NCBI GenBank assembly: GCA_016744695.1 | Contig: JADGDV010000007.1 | Coordinates: forward strand, 1 to 64,000 | Direction of reading: 5' to 3' | Length of the DNA: 64,000 nt | DNA from: Hahellaceae bacterium | GTDB lineage: Bacteria; Pseudomonadota; Gammaproteobacteria; Pseudomonadales; Oleiphilaceae | Part shown: positions 1 to 11,047 of the stretch, piece by piece | How positions within the stretch are numbered: the first letter of the stretch is position 1 | Layout: each line of letters starts with the position of its first letter | Position numbers and translations under genes: made by a program | Notes under the pieces: generated by a model | Told to the model about the DNA's origin: nothing | The model's input: only the letters and a program-made list of their open reading frames with translations | Database searches by the model: none

Positions 1-112
1 CATTCGTAGAACTTTTCTGAGATAAAGCTCACACTTCACTCTACTTTACTTACATTCCTAAACAAAAACTCACACTTAATGCGACATTCATCACCTTAAG
101 CACTTACACACA

Positions 113-137
113 AAAAAACCGCAGAGTGTGCGGTTTT
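113..137. terminator. Hairpin terminator (aaaaccgc agagtgt gcggtttt)
   Basis: Perfect inverted repeat flanked by A and T runs, just downstream of the minus-strand lipoprotein gene. Confidence 0.7.
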
Positions 138-169
138 GTAATAAAGTTACTTTCTAGCTTTATAGTTAA

Positions 170-2632
170 CTAGTCTACCAGTTTGGCTCCATCAGCCACC
201 TTGAACGGCGTAATATAGAACAAACTATTTCCTGCAGATGCCTTCCATAATGCCATTATTTTTTTGTCTCCATGGATTGCAACATCAATTAAAGTATCGT
301 CTCCTGCAGTACCAAACTGAGACCTCCATGCAACTTGACTTAGCTCATCATCACTCTCTACAGCTAATAAAGTTGCATCTAGCCCACCACTTGAAAGCTC
401 TCCACTTAATACACCCTGCGTATCCCCGCCGAGAATACCTCTGCTAGCGCCGCCATTCAACCCTTGCGCGATAGCAATAGCCAATGCTCTGTCCGGCACA
501 GTGGTATCGCCATACATTAAAGCACCCACTAAATCACTAGGCGCTTCATAGTTTAAAAAGGACCCATCTATACTGCCTCTCTCGGCACTGACGTTAAAGT
601 CAACACCATTATTATTTGTTAAATCACCCTGGGTGTATCCAGCTAACCAGCGTTGAGTATTAAATTTTGAACTAAAAGGTATGCTCACCTTCATTCTAGC
701 AACATCAGAAGTATAGTCGTCAAAAATTGTCCCCCACTGACGAATAGACTGAAAGCTCCCATCAAGTTTATATACCGCCTCAAAACTATCTACACCACCA
801 AAGGATACGCCCCCTAATACGCCAGAAGTAGAGCCGTACAAATACACAAACTCATCTGAAATAACGACTCCCGAAGGAATATCATCATTCAAACTACCCT
901 GCATACCCGACCAAACTTCATCACCAATAACATCGAGAACATATATAAAGGCATCTTTAGCCCCCACATTTATCACACCACTTTTAATAGAGTTATCTGT
1001 AGTTCCATAAACATACAAATTACCCTTATCATCCACAGATATCCCTGTAGCTAAATCATCTCCGGTAGAGCCAAACTGTTTTGTCCACTTAATCGAATAA
1101 AATTCATCACTAAATATTCTTGAGTACTTTCGAACAACAACATCACTACCACCAAACCCGGCACCCTCTACAACTGAATCAGTATTTAAAACTACAAAAA
1201 TTTCACGAAGATTACTTCTTTTATTCACCAATAGTTTGATGCTAGTTTCATTACCCCCTGCAGACGCAATAATTGAGTAAGCCGGAGTATTGGTTAGTGC
1301 TTTTGAATTCCCTGCTCTATCAAAAAACAAAATAACCGAGTCTGTATTCGGGCCAACTCCCCCTGACAGTTCTGTATTTAATACGGCAACAAAGCCATCG
1401 CCATCAACACCCATTGAGTTTGATTCGGCGCCATCGTCAGAGTTTGCCGTTAACTTATTGCTACTCCACTCATTAATGGTAATATTCAATGACTCTAACT
1501 TGAAAATTTTAGAAACATCGGCATCAACGATTAAAACCTCATCATTCTTTACTGCCGTAACATCATTATCACCGTCATCTAATATCGATACAGTAAAGCT
1601 TGATTCAGTCGTATTTTTAGGAAAAACAATAATGGCAGGGTTAAATTGATAATCCTCATCTTGCACAGTAGATCCAGTACCCAACTCCAAATTAACACTT
1701 AATTCGTAATCAACAGATTCTGAAAGCTCAAAGGTGTAATCTCCCGTTGTTTTCCCCTCAGATAAATACTCAGTTCCTCCGGCGAATATTAATTGAGGTT
1801 CATTATCTATCATTGTGCCACTAATTGAGCGAGGCAAAACAACCCACCCCTCAACAAGCGCACTATCGATAACCATTTCTTCCTGCCCCTCAATAAGGTA
1901 GTCATCATAAACATCGAGGGTAATTAAACAACGCGTAACACCTGGCTTAAATACTATTTGTTTTGTTCCTGACACATAGTCCCTACCAGGCCTCGTATAC
2001 CTTATATTAGCTTTATCTGTCTCACTTTCATCTTCGTCATATTTCGTTATTAACTGTATATCAAATATAACCCTTGACTCTGATGGAGCAGATAAACTAA
2101 TTACAACAGGAAATGGGTATATTTTCTCTCCCTCAGCACCATAACTAGTTAAATCTGGAACATCACACAAATCATCAACGTTATCAGTATAAATATCTTC
2201 ACTTTCAACGCCTTCAGTCATACGAAGGTTACTCACCTCAAACTGAGCGTCATTTCTGGCCATAGTCACGGTGAATCTCGCCACACTAACTTTCTTGCCA
2301 TCACTTACTTCTATTTCAATAATTTCATCTTTATTTTCGTAATTATCAAACTCTTCCCTATCGCTGATAACCGGCGTTCCAAATATCTTAAATGAGGGGT
2401 TTGCGCCATTTATTGTTTCAATCTTCAGCCACTCTGGCGCTGTAACTAAACGATAGTTTAAAAGACCGTCGCCACCATCAGCCCCGAGTGTCGCTTCATA
2501 ATACACATCAAAATAAGCAACAGGTGGCGGCGTCCCTAAGACTTGAATAGGGTCAGGTGCTGCAGTGTTTTCACAAGCGGTAATAAGTGAAGTAATAAAC
2601 ACAACAAAAAGCAATTTAGTAAGATGACGCAT
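170..2632 (-). CDS. Large secreted lipoprotein with Calx-beta-like segments and beta-propeller/SBBP-like repeats
   Basis: 820 aa; N-terminal signal with lipobox-like ITACEN; Calx-beta-like 'GRDYVSGTKQIVFKPGVTRCLITLDVYDDYLIEGQEE'; repeated 'WTKQFGSTGDDLATGISVDDKGNLYVYGTT' motifs. Confidence 0.7.
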   Translation of the reverse strand: MRHLTKLLFVVFITSLITACENTAAPDPIQVLGTPPPVAYFDVYYEATLGADGGDGLLNYRLVTAPEWLKIETINGANPSFKIFGTPVISDREEFDNYENKDEIIEIEVSDGKKVSVARFTVTMARNDAQFEVSNLRMTEGVESEDIYTDNVDDLCDVPDLTSYGAEGEKIYPFPVVISLSAPSESRVIFDIQLITKYDEDESETDKANIRYTRPGRDYVSGTKQIVFKPGVTRCLITLDVYDDYLIEGQEEMVIDSALVEGWVVLPRSISGTMIDNEPQLIFAGGTEYLSEGKTTGDYTFELSESVDYELSVNLELGTGSTVQDEDYQFNPAIIVFPKNTTESSFTVSILDDGDNDVTAVKNDEVLIVDADVSKIFKLESLNITINEWSSNKLTANSDDGAESNSMGVDGDGFVAVLNTELSGGVGPNTDSVILFFDRAGNSKALTNTPAYSIIASAGGNETSIKLLVNKRSNLREIFVVLNTDSVVEGAGFGGSDVVVRKYSRIFSDEFYSIKWTKQFGSTGDDLATGISVDDKGNLYVYGTTDNSIKSGVINVGAKDAFIYVLDVIGDEVWSGMQGSLNDDIPSGVVISDEFVYLYGSTSGVLGGVSFGGVDSFEAVYKLDGSFQSIRQWGTIFDDYTSDVARMKVSIPFSSKFNTQRWLAGYTQGDLTNNNGVDFNVSAERGSIDGSFLNYEAPSDLVGALMYGDTTVPDRALAIAIAQGLNGGASRGILGGDTQGVLSGELSSGGLDATLLAVESDDELSQVAWRSQFGTAGDDTLIDVAIHGDKKIMALWKASAGNSLFYITPFKVADGAKLVD

Positions 2633-2919
2633 GCAGATTTCCGTCTCATTTTTATAAGAAAAAACATAATATATACAATATGTAACAAACGATACTAATT
2701 GATTCCCCCTCTTTGAGCCATATAGAAAGTTTAGAAACCAATATCAGTTCACAATATCTATTAAGTCGCCCATGCTATTGAACCTGTGACTCTGATGATA
2801 AATAAAAGCGAACCACAGCCAAAACACATTCTAAAAGATTGAATAATTTTTAAGTGTCATAAACAGTCATATTAATTTAAAATCACGCCTTTATCGCTTC
2901 TCGAACACTAATATATAAC

Positions 2920-4320
2920 ATGCATAATATTGAATTAATCAAACTGCCATCCTACCTCCCCACCCTTACAGCCATAAAAAAATTATCTTCACTTGGGAAT
3001 GTTACTTGCCTCTCTGGTGGATGGGGGCAGAAAAACACAAATGAATTTTACGATATATTATCTGCGGCACCCTCACTACAACTACATGAACAGAATAAAA
3101 AACTGCACATAACCGATGAATACGGACAACGTTCTATAATAAAAAACATATCTAGTTTTGATTGGCTAGAGAATTATTTTAAAAACAAGCGCTTACCCAT
3201 TAACACTCAAAGCAATTCTCAAAATGAATTGCCTTATATTTTTGGTTTCATTGGCTACGCAAGTTACGATTATGGCAAACAGTTTGAAAAATTACCTGAA
3301 ACAACAATTGATGATACTCAGGTTCCTGATTTTCGAGGGGGCATATACCACTGGAATCTTATAAATGATAAAAAAAACAAGGTTTCATTTATCGCATTTG
3401 AGCCTCGCTGCTCCCACAGACTTAAAAACAAAATAATCAATTCACTTAATAATCAACCAATACCTAGCCCTACATTTTCATTAACAAACTGTTTCCAGCA
3501 AGACACAACAACAACAGATTATAAGAAATCTTTTAGACGAATACAGCGATATATCAACGAGGGGGACTGCTATCAAATTAACTATGCACACCGCCATCAA
3601 GCACAATACAAGGGCAACCCAGCTTTAGCCTACTCGCTTTTGCTTGATGAAATTAACACACCTTACTCTGCCTATTTGCAGTTTGATGACCATCAAATTC
3701 TCAGCCTTTCCCCTGAACGTTTCATATTAATTGATAATAACCATGTAGAAACAAAGCCTATCAAAGGAACAATTCATAGGGGGAATTCCAGTCAAGAAGA
3801 TAAACGCCTTATCACAAAGTTAAGCAAAAGCATCAAGGACAAAGCAGAAAACTTAATGATCGTCGACCTTTTGAGGAATGATCTAAACCGCTCTTGTTTA
3901 TCAGGAACCGTTAAAGTAGAAAAATTATTTGAAGTTGAAAGCTATCCAAATGTACACCACCTAGTAAGCACAATTACGGGAGAGATCTCAAACGAGACAT
4001 CCCCTCTTATGACACTTAAAAAAGCATTCCCTGGTGGCTCTATTACCGGAGCCCCAAAAATAAGAGCAATGGAAATCATTGAAGAGTTAGAAAGTCACCG
4101 TAGAAGCATTTACTGTGGCTCAATTTTCTATATGACTTTTGATGGCAACATGGATAGCAATATATGTATTCGCACCCTTCTCTGCAAAGATGACACTATT
4201 TATTGCTGGGGTGGAGGAGGAATTGTTTCCGACTCTAATTGCGAAGATGAGTATGATGAATCGATCACCAAGGTTAAAAATTTAATGGATATACTTGAAG
4301 ATGCTAGCAACCTTAAGTAA
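2920..4320 (+). CDS. pabB: Aminodeoxychorismate synthase component I
   Basis: Chorismate-binding signatures 'GDCYQINYAHR', 'KPIKGT', 'IVDLLRNDL', 'FPGGSITGAPKIRAMEIIEELE'. Confidence 0.9.
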   Translation: MHNIELIKLPSYLPTLTAIKKLSSLGNVTCLSGGWGQKNTNEFYDILSAAPSLQLHEQNKKLHITDEYGQRSIIKNISSFDWLENYFKNKRLPINTQSNSQNELPYIFGFIGYASYDYGKQFEKLPETTIDDTQVPDFRGGIYHWNLINDKKNKVSFIAFEPRCSHRLKNKIINSLNNQPIPSPTFSLTNCFQQDTTTTDYKKSFRRIQRYINEGDCYQINYAHRHQAQYKGNPALAYSLLLDEINTPYSAYLQFDDHQILSLSPERFILIDNNHVETKPIKGTIHRGNSSQEDKRLITKLSKSIKDKAENLMIVDLLRNDLNRSCLSGTVKVEKLFEVESYPNVHHLVSTITGEISNETSPLMTLKKAFPGGSITGAPKIRAMEIIEELESHRRSIYCGSIFYMTFDGNMDSNICIRTLLCKDDTIYCWGGGGIVSDSNCEDEYDESITKVKNLMDILEDASNLK

Positions 4321-4398
4321 CTAGAATAGAGTGAGACACTGAACAGGCCTCAATAAATGAGACCAGTTCAACAAGATCAAACCACTACAAACTCAACT

Positions 4399-5010
4399 CT
4401 AGCTATGCACTTCACTTGCCTTAATGAATTCCGCCTTCAATTCCTCATATTCATGAACAGCAGGAAACTGCGGAAACTCATCAATAACATTCTGTGGTGA
4501 CTTAAACAATATACCTGCCTCAGCCTGTTTCAACATTGTAGTGTCATTATAAGAGTCACCCGCCGCTACAACACGGTAATTCAACAATTGAAACGCTCTA
4601 ACTGATTGACGCTTTGGGTCTACCTGCCTTAATAAATAGTCAGTAATACGCCCTTCTTCATTCACTTCTAACTTATGACAAAGAAGCGCAGGGTATCCTA
4701 ACTTTGCCATTAGTGGCATAGCGAACTCATAGAAGGTGTCAGATAAAATCACGACCTGATACTTAGTACGTAACCAGTCTAAAAACTCTTTAGCACCAGG
4801 GATTGGGTCTAATTCACCAATTACTTCTTGAATAGCAGGTAAACCATAACCATGCTCATCCAAAATTCTCAAGCGCTGCTTCATTAACACATTATAATCA
4901 GGAATATCACGGGTTGTTGCCTTTAGTTCTTCAATTCCGGTTTTCTCTGCAAAAGCGATCCAAATTTCAGGGATTAAAACCCCTTCTAAATCAAGGCAAG
5001 CCAATTCCAC
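4399..5010 (-). CDS. thrH: Phosphoserine phosphatase / homoserine phosphotransferase ThrH-like (HAD family)
   Basis: 'ELACLDLEGVLIPEIWIAFAEKTGI', 'GDSYNDTTML'. Start re-assigned from 5088 to GTG at 5010, preceded by GGAG 8 nt upstream. Confidence 0.85.
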   Translation of the reverse strand: MELACLDLEGVLIPEIWIAFAEKTGIEELKATTRDIPDYNVLMKQRLRILDEHGYGLPAIQEVIGELDPIPGAKEFLDWLRTKYQVVILSDTFYEFAMPLMAKLGYPALLCHKLEVNEEGRITDYLLRQVDPKRQSVRAFQLLNYRVVAAGDSYNDTTMLKQAEAGILFKSPQNVIDEFPQFPAVHEYEELKAEFIKASEVHS

Positions 5011-5214
5011 GATAGACTCCAATTTATTTTGTAATGATAATTGAGTGTTTAAAGACGGTAATGATATATGAAATATAAATAGTGGCAAGAGGTGGTTGCC
5101 TTTAGATATAAATTTATACTTTTTTATTCTTTTTTGTTCAATTCATCTATCTGATAGGCTACTAACAATTCATAATACGTGTAATCCATACCGTTTTTAA
5201 AACAGAGAAATATA

Positions 5215-5958
5215 ATGACCACCTTTGACCAACTTTCATTTGAAGAAAATATAGATCAAATTAACAAGGAGCTTAGCGAAAAATCTCCTCGTGAAATTCT
5301 TAAGTTTGCTCTAGCTAATTTTAATAATATTGCAATTTCCTTTAGTGGCTCTGAAGATGTTGTTCTTATTGAACTTGCTCATAAGTTAAGTCCGTCACTG
5401 CAGGTATTTTCTCTTGATACAGGGCGCCTTCATCCAGAAACCTACCGCTTTATAGATCGCGTTAGAACTCATTATGATCTTGACATTGAAACTATGTCAC
5501 CACAGCCTGAAAAGCTTCAAGCGCTCACTAAAGCTAAAGGGTTATTTAGTTTTTATGAAGACGGCCATAAAGAATGTTGCGGAATACGTAAAATTGAACC
5601 TTTAAGAAGAAAGCTATCCACTGTTGATGCCTGGATCACAGGACAAAGAAAAGACCAAAGCCCAGGCACACGATCAAATGTTGCAGTAGTAGAAATTGAT
5701 GAAGCCTTTTCTTCTGGCGAAAAGAAACTGATTAAATTTAACCCGCTAGCAAACTGGGCATCGGAAGATGTATGGAATTATATCAAAATGTCTGAAGTAC
5801 CTTACAATGAGCTACACGAAAAAGGCTTCGTAAGTATTGGATGTGAACCATGCACTCGCCCGGTACTCCCCAATCAACATGAACGTGAAGGTCGTTGGTG
5901 GTGGGAAGAAGCTACACATAAAGAGTGTGGTTTACATGTAGGAAATATTCAGAAGTAA
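5215..5958 (+). CDS. cysH: Assimilatory adenylyl-sulfate / phosphoadenylyl-sulfate reductase, [4Fe-4S]-type
   Basis: '[15 protein letters not shown]', '[12 protein letters not shown]', '[23 protein letters not shown]' and terminal 'KECGLH'; CC...CxxC cysteines typical of APS reductases. Confidence 0.92.
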   Translation: MTTFDQLSFEENIDQINKELSEKSPREILKFALANFNNIAISFSGSEDVVLIELAHKLSPSLQVFSLDTGRLHPETYRFIDRVRTHYDLDIETMSPQPEKLQALTKAKGLFSFYEDGHKECCGIRKIEPLRRKLSTVDAWITGQRKDQSPGTRSNVAVVEIDEAFSSGEKKLIKFNPLANWASEDVWNYIKMSEVPYNELHEKGFVSIGCEPCTRPVLPNQHEREGRWWWEEATHKECGLHVGNIQK

Positions 5959-5981
5959 CTATCTATAAAATACAAGCGTTA

Positions 5982-6073
5982 CCTGTAGCCGTGATGCAGC
6001 GAAGCGGAATCAAGGGGGATCCTGGCTTCAACGAATAACCCCTGATTTCGCTTCGCTGCATCAAGGCTACGGG
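5982..6073. repeat. Imperfect long inverted repeat (REP/BIME-like)
   Basis: Left arm cctgtagccgtgatgcagcgaagcggaatcaaggggg; right arm reverse complement cccgtagccttgatgcagcgaagcgaaatcagggg; between convergent cysH and cysB. Confidence 0.85.
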
Positions 6074-6104
6074 TTATTTATATTAAACCTATCTTTTATT
6101 AAAC

Positions 6105-7082
<978 letters not shown>

Positions 7083-7234
7083 TCATCCTCCACACGCACT
7101 GGTATTAGTTAGGCCCATCCAAACAAAATGGTATAAAAATATAAATAAATATTCCTTTTCAGAATAGATCAATTCCTATAAATTGGCGACCCTATTCGAT
7201 TACTTCTTTAATAAAGGTAGTGTAGACCAATTTT

Positions 7235-8032
7235 ATGGACACACTGTTTGATTTTCATACAATAATGTATATTTTAGCTGGCGCAGGTGTCGGCTTGGCT
7301 GTTGGCATTACCGGTGTAGGCGGCGGCTCTTTAATGACGCCCTTACTTCTTCTTTTTGGGTTCCCTACCAATATAGCGATAGGTACAGACCTTATATATG
7401 CATCGATAACCAAGGCGGGAGGGGTATTTTCTCATCAACGCCAGTCAACCATTCAATGGGATTTAGTTTTTCGCCTTGCCAGAGGCAGCATCCCCGCATC
7501 TATTGTTACTGTTATCATTCTAAACGTGTATTTCGATAACCCTGAAAGTTACCAGCACGTACTCGTAACCACACTGGGTGTGATGTTAATGCTAACATCA
7601 GTCGTTTTATTATTTAAAGGGCGTCTTCAGGCGTTCAGTAAGTCAGCATTAGAGGGCGATTCATTTCTAATTAGACACAGAAACGCCCTAACAACATTAA
7701 TGGGAGTACTACTAGGTATCTGCGTTACGCTTTCATCGGTAGGTGCTGGTGCATTCGGTGCCGCTATTTTACTTGTTTTATACCCTAACCTCAGCCCAAT
7801 TAAAGTGATAGGTACCGATATAGCCCACGCGGTTCCACTCACCCTTATAGCGGGCCTTGGACACTTATCGCTGGGTAATGTGAACTTTGTTTTACTTATC
7901 AGCCTATTAATAGGCTCTCTTCCCGCCATCCATATTGGTACATTGTTAGGTAAACGAGTGCCTGACAAAATACTTCAGCCTACTCTTGCCAGCATTTTGT
8001 TGATAATTGGTGTAAAATACGCTTTTTTCTAA
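7235..8032 (+). CDS. TauE/SafE-family membrane permease
   Basis: 'GVGVTGVGGGSL'-type N-terminus ('AVGITGVGGGSLMTPLLLLFGFP'), internal repeat, multiple TM segments. Confidence 0.85.
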   Translation: MDTLFDFHTIMYILAGAGVGLAVGITGVGGGSLMTPLLLLFGFPTNIAIGTDLIYASITKAGGVFSHQRQSTIQWDLVFRLARGSIPASIVTVIILNVYFDNPESYQHVLVTTLGVMLMLTSVVLLFKGRLQAFSKSALEGDSFLIRHRNALTTLMGVLLGICVTLSSVGAGAFGAAILLVLYPNLSPIKVIGTDIAHAVPLTLIAGLGHLSLGNVNFVLLISLLIGSLPAIHIGTLLGKRVPDKILQPTLASILLIIGVKYAFF

Positions 8033-8085
8033 AAAGCTAACCGCCATGCTCATTATTATACTGATCAAACCAGAGCTGGTCGGGA

Positions 8086-10845
8086 GTGCTTTTTAAACAC
8101 ATTTATTCGGATATATGGATATACGAAACGGCGATGCTTTTAAAGACTAAATTCTTAGCTCCTGCTTACAACCCTAAAAGCGTTGGTAGAGATCGACTGA
8201 TTACGCGACTTGATAATCGCCATGGCCGGAAATTAACGACCATTGTGGCACCTGCAGGCTATGGTAAAACGACCCTGGTTACACAATGGATTAATAGTCA
8301 AGAATGCACACATTGCTGGCTTTCACTAGACGAGGCAGATAATGATACGCATCGCTTTTGGCAATATATTGTAGGCACTTTTAGCAATACTATTCAATCT
8401 TTAGGATTAGAACCTAAACAATTACTGGCTCAAAAAGAATTACCTATTGAAGCAGTCGTCACCGCATTAGTTAATGAATTGAGTACAATAACTAATGAAA
8501 CGCCAGTGTATCTAATACTAGATGACTATCACCTTATAAATAACAGTGAAATTCATCAAACCATTTCTTTTCTGATTGACTACCTCCCCCCATCAGTTCA
8601 AATCATTATTACTAGTAGAGTTGAACCATCATTACCCATCGCACGATGGAGGGTAAAAAACGTAGTTGATGAAGTACATGCACATGATCTCGCATTTTCA
8701 TTTGAAGAAAGTCGGCTATTTTTCAACGAATACATGAACTTAAACTTGTCTGATGAAGATATTGCCCTTGCCAGAGAAAAAACTGAAGGCTGGGTGGCCG
8801 CCATGCAGTTAGCTGTCATTTCCACTCAAGGGAATCCTTCTTCAGCCTCTAATGTTGAATTTTTCAAGACTTACTCCGGAGAAGATAGGCTCATCAGTGA
8901 TTATGTATTAAGTGAAATACTAGATTCACAACCTGATGACGTTAAAGATTTCTTACTTACTACTTCATGTCTTATCAGGCTTAATGCAGGGCTTTGCAAT
9001 GCATTGAGACAAGATAATAATAGCCAACTCTATCTTGATAAATTAAATCAAATAAACCTGTTTATTATCCCACTAGATACTCACAGCGACTGGTTTCGCT
9101 ATCATGATTTATTTCGTGAGTCTCTCCTGCAAAGGCTCAAGCATAATAACCCTGAAAAACTAAAAGACCTCCAAAAACGTGCGATTAACTGGCTATTAGA
9201 CCAGGGGCAAATGCATGAGGCTATTTACCAACTAATTCAACTCGAAGACTGGCAATGGCTGAGCAAGGTATTAGAAGAACACGGCAATACACTAATACAT
9301 GAGGGACACCACCTACCCGTTCTTGATTGGCTATCCCACCTTACCGAAGAAACACTGGATGAACACCCCCGGCTGCTCATGCTAAAAGTATGGGCCCTTT
9401 TCTTTGGCAACAAAATCGACATCATCCCCCCTCTTCTTAACCGCCTTGAAGATATTCTTGATAAACGTGTCTGTGATTCTCACCCTGAAGCTCAGGATGC
9501 ACTAGCTTTACATAGTGAGATTTCACTAATTCGCTCTCATCTTGCCCGTAGTCAAAGTGACCTCAGCACTGCAAGTCATTTAACTCAGCAAGTGTTGGAT
9601 GATTTAAATAATTCAGATATGCCCTTAAAATCCGTTACTTATTACGGGCTTGGGATGGACTGCTTTGCAAAAGGTGACCTTAAGTCAGCACGATCAGCAC
9701 TTGAGGCTTCCATTGAACATGGAAAAATTGAGAAGAAGTATTCTACTGTTCTATCTAGTACAGGCCTTTTAGGCTGGATTCTTTATCATCAAGGAGAGTT
9801 AGACCTTGCTAGAGAAACCTGCACTAATAACCAGCTGTGGATAGATAGTTATCACGACCAGTCACAACCCAAACTAGTATCTTGTTGGCAAAACTGTGCT
9901 TTAGCTCAGATATACAGAGAAAATAATCAACTGACTGTGGCTGAGTCTTATATTAACCCACTGTTAAAACATCTAGAGTCTGGTACAGAGCCTGGGCAAC
10001 ATATTCTCATTCAATATACACGTGCGCAGCTTGCTTTTACCGTAGGTGATTTTAATGACGCTATTAGCTGGCTAGATGATGCACTTAATGTTTGGGATCA
10101 TAAAAAAGATGCCCTAACCTTTGAACCGCCTTCACTTGAGGCGCTTAGAGCACGCTGCTATCTAGCACTTAATGATACAGAAAAAGCCAGTCACTGGGCA
10201 AAAAATGCTCGCCGCATTAATAATGGCATCTCTACTATAAACAATGAACAAATTGCTACAACTATCGCTCGCACACTTATAGCAAATGGACATTATCAAG
10301 ATGCTATAAACAATATAGCATTGGTGTTTGATGAGGCTAAAGACGGCGCGCATGTTAAGCATCTCATTGAGCTTTGGACCGTTAAAGCTTTAGCTTACGC
10401 TAAGCTCAATGATGTAGATAATGCACGAAGTTCAATCAATGAAGCCTTAACGCTATCAGCTAAAGATAAGTTCATTCGGATTTTCTGTGAAGAAGCCCCT
10501 GAAGTTAGAGATTTAATCTTACTTGCTAACAGTAATGCCATTCCGGATAGTTATAAAACGGAATTACATCTAGCATTAGATATAAATGAGCAAGCTCACG
10601 CTGTAAAAGAGAAACCTGCAACGCAATTACCCGCAAACGAAAGTGCCTTACAAGAGCCGCTGAGCCAACGGGAATTAGAGGTATTAGTGTTAATTAACGA
10701 CGGTTTGGCAAATAAAGTGATCGCCAACCAACTATTTCTTGCGCCCGCTACGATAAAAGCACATATAAGAAATATTTATGGGAAAATTGGCGCTAAGAGC
10801 CGTACTGAAGCGCTAGCGAAAGCTCGAGAGTACGGTTTACTTTAA
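8086..10845 (+). CDS. MalT-type ATP-dependent LuxR (LAL) transcriptional regulator
   Basis: Walker A 'APAGYGKTTLV', 'LDDYHLI' Walker B, TPR-like middle, C-terminal LuxR HTH 'LSQRELEVLVLINDGLANKVIANQLFLAPATIKAHIRNIYGKIGAKSRTEA'. Start may be internal (MLLKTKFLAPAYN). Confidence 0.9.
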   Translation: MLFKHIYSDIWIYETAMLLKTKFLAPAYNPKSVGRDRLITRLDNRHGRKLTTIVAPAGYGKTTLVTQWINSQECTHCWLSLDEADNDTHRFWQYIVGTFSNTIQSLGLEPKQLLAQKELPIEAVVTALVNELSTITNETPVYLILDDYHLINNSEIHQTISFLIDYLPPSVQIIITSRVEPSLPIARWRVKNVVDEVHAHDLAFSFEESRLFFNEYMNLNLSDEDIALAREKTEGWVAAMQLAVISTQGNPSSASNVEFFKTYSGEDRLISDYVLSEILDSQPDDVKDFLLTTSCLIRLNAGLCNALRQDNNSQLYLDKLNQINLFIIPLDTHSDWFRYHDLFRESLLQRLKHNNPEKLKDLQKRAINWLLDQGQMHEAIYQLIQLEDWQWLSKVLEEHGNTLIHEGHHLPVLDWLSHLTEETLDEHPRLLMLKVWALFFGNKIDIIPPLLNRLEDILDKRVCDSHPEAQDALALHSEISLIRSHLARSQSDLSTASHLTQQVLDDLNNSDMPLKSVTYYGLGMDCFAKGDLKSARSALEASIEHGKIEKKYSTVLSSTGLLGWILYHQGELDLARETCTNNQLWIDSYHDQSQPKLVSCWQNCALAQIYRENNQLTVAESYINPLLKHLESGTEPGQHILIQYTRAQLAFTVGDFNDAISWLDDALNVWDHKKDALTFEPPSLEALRARCYLALNDTEKASHWAKNARRINNGISTINNEQIATTIARTLIANGHYQDAINNIALVFDEAKDGAHVKHLIELWTVKALAYAKLNDVDNARSSINEALTLSAKDKFIRIFCEEAPEVRDLILLANSNAIPDSYKTELHLALDINEQAHAVKEKPATQLPANESALQEPLSQRELEVLVLINDGLANKVIANQLFLAPATIKAHIRNIYGKIGAKSRTEALAKAREYGLL

Positions 10846-10911
10846 ACGATGGTACAAATTTACGCCCTTTGGACGATTACTCTACGCCCCCCTACGCCCT
10901 ATTATAGAACC

Positions 10912-11023
10912 ATGATTTATTGAGTTGAACAAAACACGAATTCAGGCCTTGTGTTTTCTTTATCAACTAAACTTTGTTAGTCATATAAACGGTAACAGTT
11001 AATAACTGATACCGTTTTTTTTT
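10912..11023 (+). ncRNA. Candidate small RNA ending in a strong intrinsic terminator
   Basis: TATTAT -10-like box at 10900-10905, hairpin 10923-10968 (AGTTGA/AAAACAC ... GTGTTTT/TCAACT), terminator hairpin 10987-11017 plus T9. Confidence 0.4.
10987..11023 (+). terminator. Intrinsic terminator
   Basis: AAACGGTA-a-CAGTT-aat-AACTG-a-TACCGTTT followed by T run. Confidence 0.9.
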
Positions 11024-11047
11024 GCCTTTTTGTTTTGTACATTTTTA

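Noticed and set aside
7627-7968. 113 aa minus-strand ORF
   Set aside because: Antisense shadow of the TauE/SafE gene.
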